Assembly: GCF_001612905.1 (NCBI RefSeq)
Contig: NZ_BDBI01000009.1
Coordinates: 186,001-250,000, forward strand
From: Nocardia ignorata NBRC 108230
GTDB taxonomy: Bacteria > Actinomycetota > Actinomycetes > Mycobacteriales > Mycobacteriaceae
Length of the DNA: 64,000 bases
Direction: 5' to 3'
Below are positions 9,445 through 18,305 of this stretch, in pieces (the stretch's first letter is position 1; every line of letters begins with the position of its first letter). The notes under the pieces were generated by a model. The model was not told the DNA's origin, did no database searches, and was given only the letters and a program-made list of their open reading frames with translations. The translations under genes and the position numbers were made by a program.

Positions 9445-9942
9445 TGTCTTCGCCTTCCTGTCGTGGACATCGGCCTGTCCGTACGCCCTCCATTGCGCCT
9501 ACCCGTCGCTGTTCGGTGGCGCTCCCTGGTCAAAACGATCGCAGAAGGGAGCTCGTAGACCGTAAGGTGGGCGGCCCGCGACCGTCGGCCTCGGCTCTCT
9601 CGCCTTCCCGAGGTCCACCTTCAGAGCGCCCAGTCCTAATCTAACCGCTTTGCACCTGTGGAACCGCCGGTTGTTCGGCTCCTTCAGGCAGCGGTGAGAT
9701 TCGTCGAATCGATCTCAGTTGGCGACCTGCGGATTCGTCACTGATGTCAGTAGCTCTCGTCATGGATTGTCAGTAGCGGCGCGTCACAGCTGACATTGTC
9801 GGTGGCGACTGTGAACAAGCCGTGCAGTTGCCGGGCGGGTCAGGCGCTTGCGTTGGGTGCGCGTTTTCGGATCGTGGCCAGTGCGGCGACGGCGCGGGTC
9901 GATTGCAGTGGTGCGAGACGAAATCGGAGTGATGCTTAGATG
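9445..9942. other. Gap upstream of the PNPOx gene
   Basis: No coding sequence seen over about 500 bases. On the upstream side of the PNPOx gene, 9578-9591 (GCGACCGTCGGCCT) is a loose match to the DosR core GGGAC-N4-GNCCC with two core mismatches. It lies 134 nt from the start codon. I treat it as weak. Confidence 0.3.
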
Positions 9943-10282
9943 TCAAGCGACAGGAGCAAGTTCGTTGATGGCGCCGGATGGTGGGATCGCCGGTACGCAG
10001 TAGACCTCGCGAACGACTGCTCGCTTGAGGCAGCGCATGATCTCCTTCTTCGAAAGTCCTTTCCTTGGTGCGGTGTTCGACATAGGTACGGGTGCACGGG
10101 TCGTGGCGCACGCGGACCAGGATGAAGGTGTGCAGTGCGTTGTTCGCGGCGCGGTCGCCGCCGCGGATGAGGCCGTAGCGGTGGGTGCGTCCCGAAGAGG
10201 CTAGGATCGCGGCGCCGACCAGGTGCGCGAATGCGGGCTTCGAGCGCCTGAGTTCGAAGTTGTCGCCCGCGGTGGACAGCAA
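9943..10282 (-). pseudogene. IS110-family transposase, C-terminal remnant with frameshift
   Basis: The minus-strand frame shows AGDNFELRRSKPAFAHLVGA, ASSGRTHRYGLIRGGDRAAN and ALHTFILVRVRHDPCTRTYV, the conserved C-terminal (transposase_20) region of IS110-type transposases. After THRTKE-like residues a one-base shift (AAA for AA) moves the frame; the other frame then reads GLSKKEIMRCLKRAVVREVY and ends naturally with AINELAPVA and TGA at 9943. The N-terminal RuvC-like domain is missing. This is a dead fragment with no terminal sequences that I can define. Confidence 0.75.
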
Positions 10283-10494
10283 TTGTCCGGCACCATCTCA
10301 AAGATTTATCGCGCACAACCTATCTGTTCAGGGTCGACTACAGGGCGGTGTTTCCGGTGAGGAAGTACGCGGTCGATCTACTCGCCCAACGGCCGGATCA
10401 GCTTGTGCACATGAGGTTCGACGTCGGTGCGGCACTGCCCTTCCATGCGGTACCAAGTACGTGTAGCCGCGGGCCCTCTTTCCGTGCCGACGCA

Positions 10495-10785
10495 TCAGCA
10501 TTTCTTGGCGCGGGGAGGGCACACTGTCCAGCCCGGGCCGTCGGGGCGCGGCACGCGTCGCCACTTGGGTGGGCGCGTCTTACTGGGCGTGGTGGTCGGT
10601 GCCGCGTGCGGTAGCCGCTGACTGATCGGATCGACCGTGCGGGTCTCCACAGTTGCCGTCGACCGCGCCATGGCGGAGGCCTCCGGGTCGGTGCAGGAAC
10701 TGATCGCGACACCGAATAGCGAGCCGATCAGAATTGTCGCGATCGCAGTGACGCGGGTTCGGGGTGCGGTGATGTGTAATGACAT
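10495..10785 (-). CDS. Small secreted protein with signal peptide
   Basis: A 96-aa protein starting at ATG 10785 with a basic N-terminus, a hydrophobic core (VTAIATILIGSLFGVAI) and SSC, which resembles a signal peptide or weak lipobox. The mature part is Pro/Arg/Thr-rich and of unknown function. It lies 12 nt downstream of the saccharopine-dehydrogenase-like gene on the same strand, so the two may be cotranscribed. Confidence 0.5.
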   Translation of the reverse strand: MSLHITAPRTRVTAIATILIGSLFGVAISSCTDPEASAMARSTATVETRTVDPISQRLPHAAPTTTPSKTRPPKWRRVPRPDGPGWTVCPPRAKKC

Positions 10786-10797
10786 GGTGCTCCTTGA

Positions 10798-12066
10798 TCA
10801 GCGGATCGGGGATGAGCTGGCACGTCCCATGCGGCCGATTCGGTCTCGGGGCGTCGCTGCGGCCTGGTCGGGTGTGTGCTCGACGCCGAACAAACTCACA
10901 GCCGGGCTCATTCCGAGGCGGGTAGCGAGGTCGCCGAAGAAGCGGTCGGCGTCGATGATGGCTTCGGGTGGGTACACGCCGGGTTTTCGGGCTGTGCCGT
11001 CGATGAGCTGAGACAGTCCTAATGCCAGGGAAATTCCCGTGGCTCTGGCCCTGTCTGCGAGCAACCGCGCTGTTTCGCCGGTGTCGGCGAGGTAGGCGAT
11101 GGTGGTGCGGTCGTGTGTGCCGGTGTGGCCGGTTGCTGCGGCGAAGAACGGCGGCAGTGTGCCGTGGGATGTGCGTGAGCTGATCCGGGTCAGCGACCGG
11201 AGTATCCGCGACAGGCTGGGTTTGGTGACTTCGTGCGCGGCGGACTCGTTGGTGAGTCTGCCGCTGTCGATGTCTGTGCGCAGCACTTTGAGGAAGGCCG
11301 CAGTTCCTGGTGTGACGACCATCAGGTTGGCTGCCTCACCGTGAGGAAACAGGGTGCGGTGCATAGTGATCGGTTCTGGGTGACCGACCGTGTAGGCATC
11401 GCCACCGCGACCGCCGGGTAGGTCCAGGGTCACTGCGCGCAATGGCGGCTCCTCGGCCAGCTCGCCATTGCGCACGACCGTGATGGTGCCGCTGATCTGT
11501 TGCATCCAATGAACCGCTGCGGCCTCTGCTATGCCGTCTGGTCCTGGCGGACCCACGGTTCCGGCAGATTCGGGAACGTCGACGGGCCAAGCCGTGTAGA
11601 GGTTGTCGACCCGTTGCAAGCCGCGTGTTGCGGTGAGCGCGAGCAGATTGCTGACACCTGGGCTTGCCCCGATCCCCACGATCGCGCACACGCCCGTGGC
11701 TTTGGCGGCATCGTGCAGATCGAGCATGCGCGTGGTGGGTTCACCATCGTCGCAGATGTCGAGGTAGTGAGTCCTGGTCAGGATCGCTGCCTGCAGCACC
11801 GTCGGCCCGAACCGGTGATAGGGGCCCACGGTGTTGAGCACGACGTCAGCGGTGTGCATGGCGCCGTTGAGTGCATCGGGGTCGGTGATGTCCACCCGCA
11901 GAGCGCGGACGACGACACCGCGCCCGGCGAGCTCGACAGCCAGTGCCCGGGCGGCTGCGAGATCCTGGTCGGCTACGACGATTTCAGTCACGGTCAGCAG
12001 TGTCGCTGCAGCTCGAACAGCGGCGGCTCCCATCGCCCCCGCTCCGCCTAATGCAAGAACACGCAT
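10798..12066 (-). CDS. Saccharopine dehydrogenase-like NAD(P)-binding oxidoreductase (copy 1)
   Basis: A 422-aa protein with an N-terminal Rossmann motif (LALGGAGAMGAAAVRAA) and the family block VVLNTVGPYHRFGPTVLQAA, then THYLDICDD, typical of the Sacchrp_dh_NADP family that also includes actinobacterial trans-acting enoyl reductase-like proteins. The substrate is unknown. It is clearly paralogous to 14029-15258 (same Rossmann, VGPYYRFG, THYLDICDD, IVGIGASPG and YTAWPVDV blocks), which lies on the other strand. The ATG at 12066 has GGGGAG about 9 nt upstream. A palindromic motif upstream is shared with the divergent operon. Confidence 0.85.
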   Translation of the reverse strand: MRVLALGGAGAMGAAAVRAAATLLTVTEIVVADQDLAAARALAVELAGRGVVVRALRVDITDPDALNGAMHTADVVLNTVGPYHRFGPTVLQAAILTRTHYLDICDDGEPTTRMLDLHDAAKATGVCAIVGIGASPGVSNLLALTATRGLQRVDNLYTAWPVDVPESAGTVGPPGPDGIAEAAAVHWMQQISGTITVVRNGELAEEPPLRAVTLDLPGGRGGDAYTVGHPEPITMHRTLFPHGEAANLMVVTPGTAAFLKVLRTDIDSGRLTNESAAHEVTKPSLSRILRSLTRISSRTSHGTLPPFFAAATGHTGTHDRTTIAYLADTGETARLLADRARATGISLALGLSQLIDGTARKPGVYPPEAIIDADRFFGDLATRLGMSPAVSLFGVEHTPDQAAATPRDRIGRMGRASSSPIR

Positions 12067-12875
12067 ACGATCGATCTCCCCAGCGTTAAACGTTCGTTCC
12101 CGATACGATCGACGCTATCATGATCGAATCGGGTTGGCTTCCCTGAGGAATGAACACGAGAGCCCACTGCGCTGACCACGAATGAGAACTGCCGCCGGGC
12201 AATCCGGCGGCGGCCGCCCAGCGCGAGTGATGGCAGCCAGGGAGGCGTGGTGACGGCATAGGAATGACGCCGCCTTTCATGACCCGGGCACGGCCGTCGC
12301 GCCGGAAGAAGTGCAGCTATTGGGCCTTTCGTTGTTGATGGCAGCCCCCGCGCTCAGGCTCGCCTGCTGGCGCCGGATGATCGCGGACGGTTTGATGTCA
12401 TCGGAACTGCCAGCGTCGACTCGACTGCGCGAGCAGCGCCGCGACGAATGTCGCGTCCGCTTCGGCGCCGCGCTGATCGTCGGCGCGACCGTGGTGTTGA
12501 TGCCGCCCCGCCGAGGTAGGTGGAGTTCTGGTTCGCCCCGGCAGTGGCGACGACCTCGCTGGCCCTGGTCACGCTGACATCTCGACACCGGCGGTCAGCT
12601 GCCCGTCTGCGGGCGCGATGCCATCGGTCCGGGGAGTCGCCGACTGTGCTCACCCGCCGGATGACATCGGCGTAGCTGTGAAACATCCGAGGTCAGGCAT
12701 GTAGCAGCGTTTCGCGGTGCATCAATTGCGTCCAGCATGCGGCGAGGACGACCTGGGCCTGCGTGCCAGGCCCCGTTGACTGTTCCAGTGATGTATGTCG
12801 TCATCGGACCTGCGCGCCGCTCAGCCTGTCCGGCCACGGTGAGTCCGCATCCTCGTCTTGCTATTACATCGTCAA
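12067..12875. other. Divergent intergenic region, no supported gene
   Basis: About 800 bases between the two divergent transcripts. Short minus-strand stretches look protein-like (INTTVAPTISAA in one frame, EADATFVAALLAQSS in the next), hinting at a frameshifted small gene, but I cannot build a complete frame with a start site. Otherwise it holds only the two promoter regions. Confidence 0.35.
12085..12125 (-). promoter_or_regulatory. Candidate operator upstream of copy 1
   Basis: AACGTTCGTT at 12089-12098 is followed on the plus strand by TACGATCGACGCTATCATGA. The same decamer with TACGAT downstream occurs at 12876-12896 in front of the divergent operon, and a near copy (TACGAACGAT) at 19339-19348. 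Such a repeated near-palindrome in front of three cluster transcripts suggests a shared repressor. Confidence 0.45.
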
Positions 12876-12900
12876 CGTTCGTTGCTGCTACGATAGTTTT
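12876..12900 (+). promoter_or_regulatory. Leaderless promoter with operator-like motif
   Basis: TACGAT at 12891-12896 fits an actinobacterial -10 hexamer and is followed 4 nt later by GTG at 12901. Transcription would begin at or very near the start codon, a leaderless arrangement, which explains the lack of a ribosome binding site. AACGTTCGTT at 12876-12885 would overlap the -35 region and could be an operator. Confidence 0.45.
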
Positions 12901-13986
12901 GTGATTTCCCACGGCTTGGAGCGCGGCAACTCGATCGACCCGGACACGGCCTACAGGCCGCGGCGTAGTTGGATGCGGCGATTGGTGATCGCAACCGGCT
13001 GTGTCATCGCCCTGCTGGGGTCCGCGGTCGTGTGGGTGTTCGTTGGCAACGACTTCGCTATCGAAGAGCAGCGCGTCACCATCCCCGGCTCCGTTCAGCC
13101 CTTGCATGCCACGCTGGTGTTGCCAAAGAACAAGAAGGGCCCCTACGGGCTGGTCGTATTCGTGCACGGCGACGGCCCCGCCGACGCCACCCGGGATTCG
13201 TTCTATCGCCCGATCTGGGAGTCCTTCGCGAGCGCTGGATATGCCTCGCTGTCCTGGGACAAACCTGGCGTCAATGAGGCGCCGGGCAACTGGCTGGACC
13301 AGAGCATGCATGACCGGGCGGTCGAAACCGAAGCCGCCATCGCTTGGGCACGCGGCCGCGACGACATCGACCCGCGCCGGCTCGGAATGTGGGGCATCAG
13401 CCAGGCGGGCTGGGTGATGCCCGAAGTCGCCTCCCGCCATCCAGACCTGCAGTTCATGATCCTGGTCGGCGCGGCGATCAACTGGCAGCGCCAAGGCGAA
13501 TACAACACCGCGGCCGAACTACGACACCGCGACGCCCCCGCCGCCGATATCGACTCGGCCTATCGACGACGCAACGACACCCTCCGATTGCTCCGCGAGA
13601 ACGCAACCTACGAGCAGTACATCGCCTCCGGAGTCGACTCCTCGCCCATGTCAGAGGATCGCTGGCGCTTCGTCGGCAAGAACTACCTCTCCGACGTGAC
13701 CGCATTCCTACCGCAGGTCAAGATCCCCGTCCTCCTCGTCCTCGGCGAACAAGACCTCAACGTCGATGTCTCCGAGACTGCCCAGGTCTACGAAGACTTG
13801 GTGCCGCGCGACCTACTCACCATCGAGAAGTACCCCGACGCGTCCCACAACATCGTCAAGGCGGACCTCGACAACGACCAGGGACTGCGCACCGTCGCGG
13901 TCGCCCTCTTCGCCCCACGCGCACTGTACGCATCCGGATACCTCGACAACCTCCGTCGCTACGTCGAGCAACAGCCCGCCCGCTGA
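12901..13986 (+). CDS. Membrane-anchored alpha/beta hydrolase
   Basis: About 361 aa from GTG 12901. One N-terminal transmembrane helix (LVIATGCVIALLGSAVVWVFV) anchors the protein, with the hydrolase domain outside. The oxyanion region VVFVHGDGP, the nucleophile elbow GISQAGW (GxSxA variant), LGEQDLNVD for the acid and DASHN for the His are visible. The domain resembles dienelactone/S9-type serine hydrolases; the substrate is not known. The start could also be ATG 12973. The saccharopine-dehydrogenase-like copy 2 follows 42 nt later and the two are likely one operon. Confidence 0.8.
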   Translation: MISHGLERGNSIDPDTAYRPRRSWMRRLVIATGCVIALLGSAVVWVFVGNDFAIEEQRVTIPGSVQPLHATLVLPKNKKGPYGLVVFVHGDGPADATRDSFYRPIWESFASAGYASLSWDKPGVNEAPGNWLDQSMHDRAVETEAAIAWARGRDDIDPRRLGMWGISQAGWVMPEVASRHPDLQFMILVGAAINWQRQGEYNTAAELRHRDAPAADIDSAYRRRNDTLRLLRENATYEQYIASGVDSSPMSEDRWRFVGKNYLSDVTAFLPQVKIPVLLVLGEQDLNVDVSETAQVYEDLVPRDLLTIEKYPDASHNIVKADLDNDQGLRTVAVALFAPRALYASGYLDNLRRYVEQQPAR

Positions 13987-14028
13987 TTCAACACAGGTCA
14001 TGAGAAACCAACAGTTAGGAATTCGACG

Positions 14029-15258
14029 ATGAGAGTCCTCGCCTTAGGTGGCCCTGGTGCGATGGGAGCGGTTGCGGTACACACAGCGCTCACGCTGCCG
14101 GGAGTCGAGGAGATCGTGATCGCCGACCGCGATCTCGGTGCCGCCCGACTGCTGGCGCGTCGACTGGCACGGTCCTCGGTGCCGGTACGAGCGATCGAAG
14201 TCGATGTCACTGACGACGTGACACTGAGCAAGGCGCTCGCCGAAGTCGATCTGGTCCTCAATGCTGTCGGCCCCTACTACCGCTTCGGCCTGACCGTGCT
14301 GAGGGCGGCAATCGAGACTCGAACCCATTATCTCGACATCTGCGATGACTGGGAACCGACACTGCAGATGCTCGAACTCGACAGTGCCGCAAGGGATCAG
14401 GGCGTGTGCGCCGTCGTCGGCATGGGCGCGAGCCCTGGAATCAGCAATCTGCTCGCGGTCACCGCCGCCGCCGAACTCGACACCGTGCAGAACCTGTACA
14501 CCGCGTGGCCGGTCGATGTCGACGGGGCGGGTAATGACACCGAGGGCGATGACCTGTTCCTCGGACCGGACGGCAGCCCGACCGCTGCCTCGGTGCACTG
14601 GATGCAGCAATCCAGCGGGACGATCACCGCCGTTCGTGACGGGCGACTGGCCGACCACCGCCCACTGAGCCCAGTCACCCTCGCCCTGCCGGGCGGTCGG
14701 CGCGGTACCGCGTACACCGTCGGCCATCCGGAGCCGATCACCCTGCACCGCACCGTCAAACCTCGTGGCAGCGCAGTCAACTTGATGATTATCAAGCCGT
14801 GGACTGTGGCTTACCTAGACACCCTGCGCCGCGATATCGACAGCGGTAAACTCACCAACGAAACCGCTGCGATGGAAATGGCCCAGCCCAACGCATTCCG
14901 CGGCCTCCGGGCGATACCGACGGCCCTGCGAACCAAAGGGCCCGGCACGCTGCCGCCGTTCTTCGCTGCCGCCACCGGCACCAAACAGGGCCGCGACCAC
15001 AGAGTCCTCGCGCACCTCGACTTGACCGGACCCAGCACGGATCCGGTTCGAAGCCTCCTCGGAGATATGGCTCGCGCAACCGGAATCCCGTTGGCGTTGG
15101 GCATGTCTCAGGTCATCGACGGCACCGCACGCACCCCGGGGGTTCAGGCCCCCGAAGCGGTCATCGATCCGCACCGGTTCTTCGACGATCTGAATAGTGT
15201 ACTCGGCCGCGACGCCGGATCGCCGATCTACCTGGTCGAGCAGGAATCGATCGCGTAA
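14029..15258 (+). CDS. Saccharopine dehydrogenase-like NAD(P)-binding oxidoreductase (copy 2)
   Basis: A 409-aa paralogue of the 10798-12066 product. The Rossmann motif LALGGPGAMGAVAVHTA opens the protein, followed by VLNAVGPYYRFGLTVLRAA and THYLDICDDWEP. TAGGAATTCGACG precedes the ATG. The C-terminal half includes KGPGTLPPFFAAATG and QVIDGTARTPGVQAPEAV, also present in copy 1. Two full-length copies flanking a hydrolase suggest two related steps or substrates in one pathway. A strong hairpin follows directly after the stop. Confidence 0.85.
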   Translation: MRVLALGGPGAMGAVAVHTALTLPGVEEIVIADRDLGAARLLARRLARSSVPVRAIEVDVTDDVTLSKALAEVDLVLNAVGPYYRFGLTVLRAAIETRTHYLDICDDWEPTLQMLELDSAARDQGVCAVVGMGASPGISNLLAVTAAAELDTVQNLYTAWPVDVDGAGNDTEGDDLFLGPDGSPTAASVHWMQQSSGTITAVRDGRLADHRPLSPVTLALPGGRRGTAYTVGHPEPITLHRTVKPRGSAVNLMIIKPWTVAYLDTLRRDIDSGKLTNETAAMEMAQPNAFRGLRAIPTALRTKGPGTLPPFFAAATGTKQGRDHRVLAHLDLTGPSTDPVRSLLGDMARATGIPLALGMSQVIDGTARTPGVQAPEAVIDPHRFFDDLNSVLGRDAGSPIYLVEQESIA

Positions 15259-15299
15259 TCGGTCGTGCGCACGAAACCCGACTTCGTGCGCACGACCGA
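15259..15299 (+). terminator. Perfect 17-bp hairpin
   Basis: TCGGTCGTGCGCACGAA (15259-15275) pairs perfectly with 15283-15299 across a 7-nt loop. It begins one base after the TAA of copy 2 and ends 75 nt before the PaaX-like gene. There is no U tract. The arm itself contains GTGCGCAC, a smaller palindrome, so an operator role for the following regulator is an alternative. Confidence 0.65.
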
Positions 15300-15373
15300 C
15301 GATCGCAAAGTCCGCGAGAGTACGCTGAATGAACGAGTACAGTGCGGTGCTGTGCACGGAGACGAGGTGAGCG

Positions 15374-16246
15374 ATGGACAACGGCAACGAAACCGAGATT
15401 TCCACCCGGGTCCTCGTCGAAAGCATGATCCGCGAGGACGCGACGATCGATGCCGGCGAACTGTACGACGTCGCCAATGCGCTCGGTATGAGTGATCAAC
15501 AAGTTCGGCTGTGCATCAAACGTCTGAGCGCGGAAGGCCGGTTCACACAGGACGGTCGCGGACGCAAAGCAGTCCTGCGCGCCACCGAACTCACCCGCGC
15601 CACGATCGAACCCGATCTCGAATTCGTCCGGTACATGTACGACCAGGACCGCGGGCAGGTCTGCTGGGACGGGCGGTGGCATCTGACCGCGTTCGGCGTT
15701 CCGGAGTCCGCGAGACAGGCCCGCGATGCGATGCGCGATGCCATCGTGCGCCTAGGCGGTGTGCCGATCCAGGGCGGGCTCTACGTCTCGGCGAATCCAT
15801 GGGAGGACCGGATACGGTCCACCGCGACAGAACTCGGTATCGTCGCCCACGTCACCATGCTGACCAGCTCCGATCTCGAGATCGGTGGTATCAGCGACCC
15901 TCGTGGCCTCGCCGAGCAGCTGTGGCCGCTGGAGCAGATCGCCGACGGCCATCGCCGCCTGCTCGATACCGCCGAACGCGTCCTGGTGCAATTGCGCACC
16001 GCGTCACACACCGAGCGCCTGACCAGCGCCGTCGCTCTGGCCGCCGAATTCACCCGTGCCATGGAACCGGATCCGCTGTTGCCACCCCAACTGCTTCCCC
16101 AGCCCTGGATCGGCACCGCCGCGCGGGCCATAGCCGCTGCGTGCTGGGCCGAGCTACTGAAATCGGAACCTACACAGCCCATTCGCTTGTTCCGCTGGTA
16201 CGCCGACGTGATCAGCGGTGCCGCGGACCCGACACTACGCCGCTGA
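15374..16246 (+). CDS. PaaX-family transcriptional regulator
   Basis: A 290-aa protein with an N-terminal winged-helix part (VLVESMIREDATIDAGELYD through QQVRLCIKRLSAEGRF) and the central PaaX domain, recognisable by the WDGRWHLTAFGVPES block followed by VRLGGVPIQGGLYVSANPWED. The C-terminal domain ends the usual way (W--L---EP-QPIRLFRWYADV). PaaX proteins repress aromatic (phenylacetyl-CoA) degradation genes; here the neighbours suggest control of the hydrolase/monooxygenase cluster. GACGAGGTGAGCG precedes ATG 15374. It converges with the next gene with a 15-nt gap. Confidence 0.8.
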   Translation: MDNGNETEISTRVLVESMIREDATIDAGELYDVANALGMSDQQVRLCIKRLSAEGRFTQDGRGRKAVLRATELTRATIEPDLEFVRYMYDQDRGQVCWDGRWHLTAFGVPESARQARDAMRDAIVRLGGVPIQGGLYVSANPWEDRIRSTATELGIVAHVTMLTSSDLEIGGISDPRGLAEQLWPLEQIADGHRRLLDTAERVLVQLRTASHTERLTSAVALAAEFTRAMEPDPLLPPQLLPQPWIGTAARAIAAACWAELLKSEPTQPIRLFRWYADVISGAADPTLRR

Positions 16247-16261
16247 CCACCCGAGCCGTTC

Positions 16262-16714
16262 CTACCGACGACGTACGTCGGCTTGCCATATTCGCAGGAG
16301 CGCCACAACGCTCACCGCCGTGGCGATGATGGTGAGGATGAACCAGAACCACAGCCACGCTGTGGGCAGTGGGACGAGTACGAAGATCGCGACCGGGTAC
16401 ATCACCGCTGCCCTACGCAGTCGCTGCTCGTCGGCCATCCGCTGACGCAGCTGTTGTGCAGCGGAGACTTCACCAGCGTCTGGTATCAGCTCGCTGACAA
16501 TGATCCCGCGCCACACATGGAGATTCGCGGCGAAGGCTCCCACCAGGAACGTCAAACCCAACAGCTGCACCAATATCGGCGGTTCACCAGCGCCCGGGTA
16601 CGAGAACGACAGGGTAATCACCCCCAGGACCACGGCGCTCACCGTCTCGATGAAGATCAGCCACCGGGCTGGCCGCAGTTCCTGCAGACGGCGACCAGCC
16701 GCACCGTTGTTCAT
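16262..16714 (-). CDS. Integral membrane protein coupled to the monooxygenase
   Basis: A 150-aa protein with about four transmembrane helices (WLIFIETVSAVVLGVITLSF, VQLLGLTFLVGAFAANLHVW, and a long C-terminal pair around YPVAIFVLVPLPTAWLWFWF). I start it at ATG 16714, whose A is shared with the monooxygenase stop (TGATG), so translation is coupled. The larger frame upstream of this ATG is only the shadow of the monooxygenase. No family is recognised. A role in uptake of, or membrane access to, the monooxygenase substrate is a guess. Confidence 0.7.
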   Translation of the reverse strand: MNNGAAGRRLQELRPARWLIFIETVSAVVLGVITLSFSYPGAGEPPILVQLLGLTFLVGAFAANLHVWRGIIVSELIPDAGEVSAAQQLRQRMADEQRLRRAAVMYPVAIFVLVPLPTAWLWFWFILTIIATAVSVVALLRIWQADVRRR

Positions 16715-18240
16715 CAGACCGGAGTCACTGCGTCCGCTCGGATCAGCTCGTAGGCCTGCGGATCGAATGCCGCGGTCTCGCGCCGATACCGCCAGGTATG
16801 GCCCGGCCAGATCGTCGTGACATTGCCCCGGTGGTCCTGGTACCAACTGACACAGCCTCCACTGGCCCAGACCGATGGCTCGAGCGACTGCTGCAACCCG
16901 GCGTTGTATGCCGCCTGGACGCCCACGCGTACGTCGACGGCGGCGACACCCTGGCTCCGCATCATCGTCAAACAACTGATCAGATAGGCGATCTGCGATT
17001 CGATCATGTAGATCAGGCTGGTGTGGCCGACTCCCGTATTCGGTCCCGCCATCAAGAACAGATTCGGAAAACCCGAGACCGTCGTGCCCTTGTATGCCTG
17101 CTGACCGTCGCGCCACGCCTCTTCCAGGCTCCGCTTGTCGGTGCCGAAGACGATGCGCTGGAACGGACTGTCAGTGACGTGAAATCCGGTGCCGAAGATC
17201 AGTACATCCACGTCGTGGATTTCGGCATTCGCGCCATTCGTTACCACGCGCCCGGGCTCGACCCGGTCGATCGGTTGGGTGACGATACTGACGTTAGGCT
17301 GCGTCAACGCGGGGTAGTAGTCGTCGGAGAGCAGTACACGTTTGCATCCGAAATCGTAGTCGGGAGTGAGCGCGGCACGCAGTATCGGATCCGACACCTG
17401 TTTCCGCAGATGCTCTTGGGCCTCACGTCGACCGATCTCGAGCCAGGTCTTGTTGCCCATCAGCCCCGGCACCGATAGTTCGCGCAGCCAGTACTCCCAG
17501 GCGCGCGAGATTCTGTCCAGCACCGGCAGCAGCCCGTTCAGCCGCTGCCGCCAGGCGGGAATCGCACGGTCGCGACGGGGCGTGATCCATGAGGGCGTCC
17601 GCTGGAACACCGTGACCTGCGCGGCCTGCCGTTGCAGATGTGGGATGAACTGCACAGCGCTGGCGCCGGTACCGACCACACCGACGCGAAGCCCCGCGAG
17701 GTCCAACTGGTGATTCCATCGCGCGGAATGAAACACAGGGCCACCGAATGATTCCAGACCTGACAACCTCGGGACGACGGGTTCGGACAAGGGCCCCTGG
17801 GCCATGATCAGAACGTTCGCGATCAGTGGCCCGGCGCTGGTCTGCACCTGCCACAGCTGGCGTTCGGTGTCCCAGTCTGCTCGCTCGAGAGCGCGATCGA
17901 AGTCGATATGCCGGCGCACGCCGAAGTCGTCGGCGCAATCGTTCAGGTAGTCGAGAATCTCTTGTTGTGGCGCGAACCGCCTGCTCCAGTCCGGCTTCTG
18001 CGCGAACGAATACGAATACAGCCGCGACGGTACGTCGCACGCGCAGCCGGGGTAGACGTTGTCGCGCCATGTGCCTCCGACCTCAGCGTCCCGTTCGATG
18101 ACGAGCAAGTCGTCGAATCCGCTCTGCAACAACCCGATAGCAGTCCCGAGGCCGGAGAAGCCCGCGCCTACGATCAGAACTCCGACGTGGTTGGTCTCCG
18201 CCCTCCGGGGGCCTGTGGTTCGCGTGCTGTTCGGTGTCAT
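16714..18240 (-). CDS. Flavin-containing (Baeyer-Villiger-type) monooxygenase
   Basis: A 508-aa FAD/NADPH enzyme. The FAD Rossmann motif is VLIVGAGFSGLG (residues 22-33), followed by VIERDAEVGGTW and YPGCACDVPSRLYSYSF, typical of class B BVMOs. The BVMO fingerprint FxGxxxHxxxW is present as FGGPVFHSARWN, with Asn where Pro or Asp is usual. The NADPH Rossmann motif is VGVVGTGASAVQ. Such enzymes insert oxygen next to a ketone to give an ester or lactone. Nearby hydrolases could open that product. GAGGAATTCG precedes the ATG at 18240. Confidence 0.88.
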   Translation of the reverse strand: MTPNSTRTTGPRRAETNHVGVLIVGAGFSGLGTAIGLLQSGFDDLLVIERDAEVGGTWRDNVYPGCACDVPSRLYSYSFAQKPDWSRRFAPQQEILDYLNDCADDFGVRRHIDFDRALERADWDTERQLWQVQTSAGPLIANVLIMAQGPLSEPVVPRLSGLESFGGPVFHSARWNHQLDLAGLRVGVVGTGASAVQFIPHLQRQAAQVTVFQRTPSWITPRRDRAIPAWRQRLNGLLPVLDRISRAWEYWLRELSVPGLMGNKTWLEIGRREAQEHLRKQVSDPILRAALTPDYDFGCKRVLLSDDYYPALTQPNVSIVTQPIDRVEPGRVVTNGANAEIHDVDVLIFGTGFHVTDSPFQRIVFGTDKRSLEEAWRDGQQAYKGTTVSGFPNLFLMAGPNTGVGHTSLIYMIESQIAYLISCLTMMRSQGVAAVDVRVGVQAAYNAGLQQSLEPSVWASGGCVSWYQDHRGNVTTIWPGHTWRYRRETAAFDPQAYELIRADAVTPV

Positions 18241-18305
18241 TCGAATTCCTCACTAGTCATCTGCATTGAATCGTTCACATCTCGGGCTGTCGCGCCCTCA
18301 TTGAT

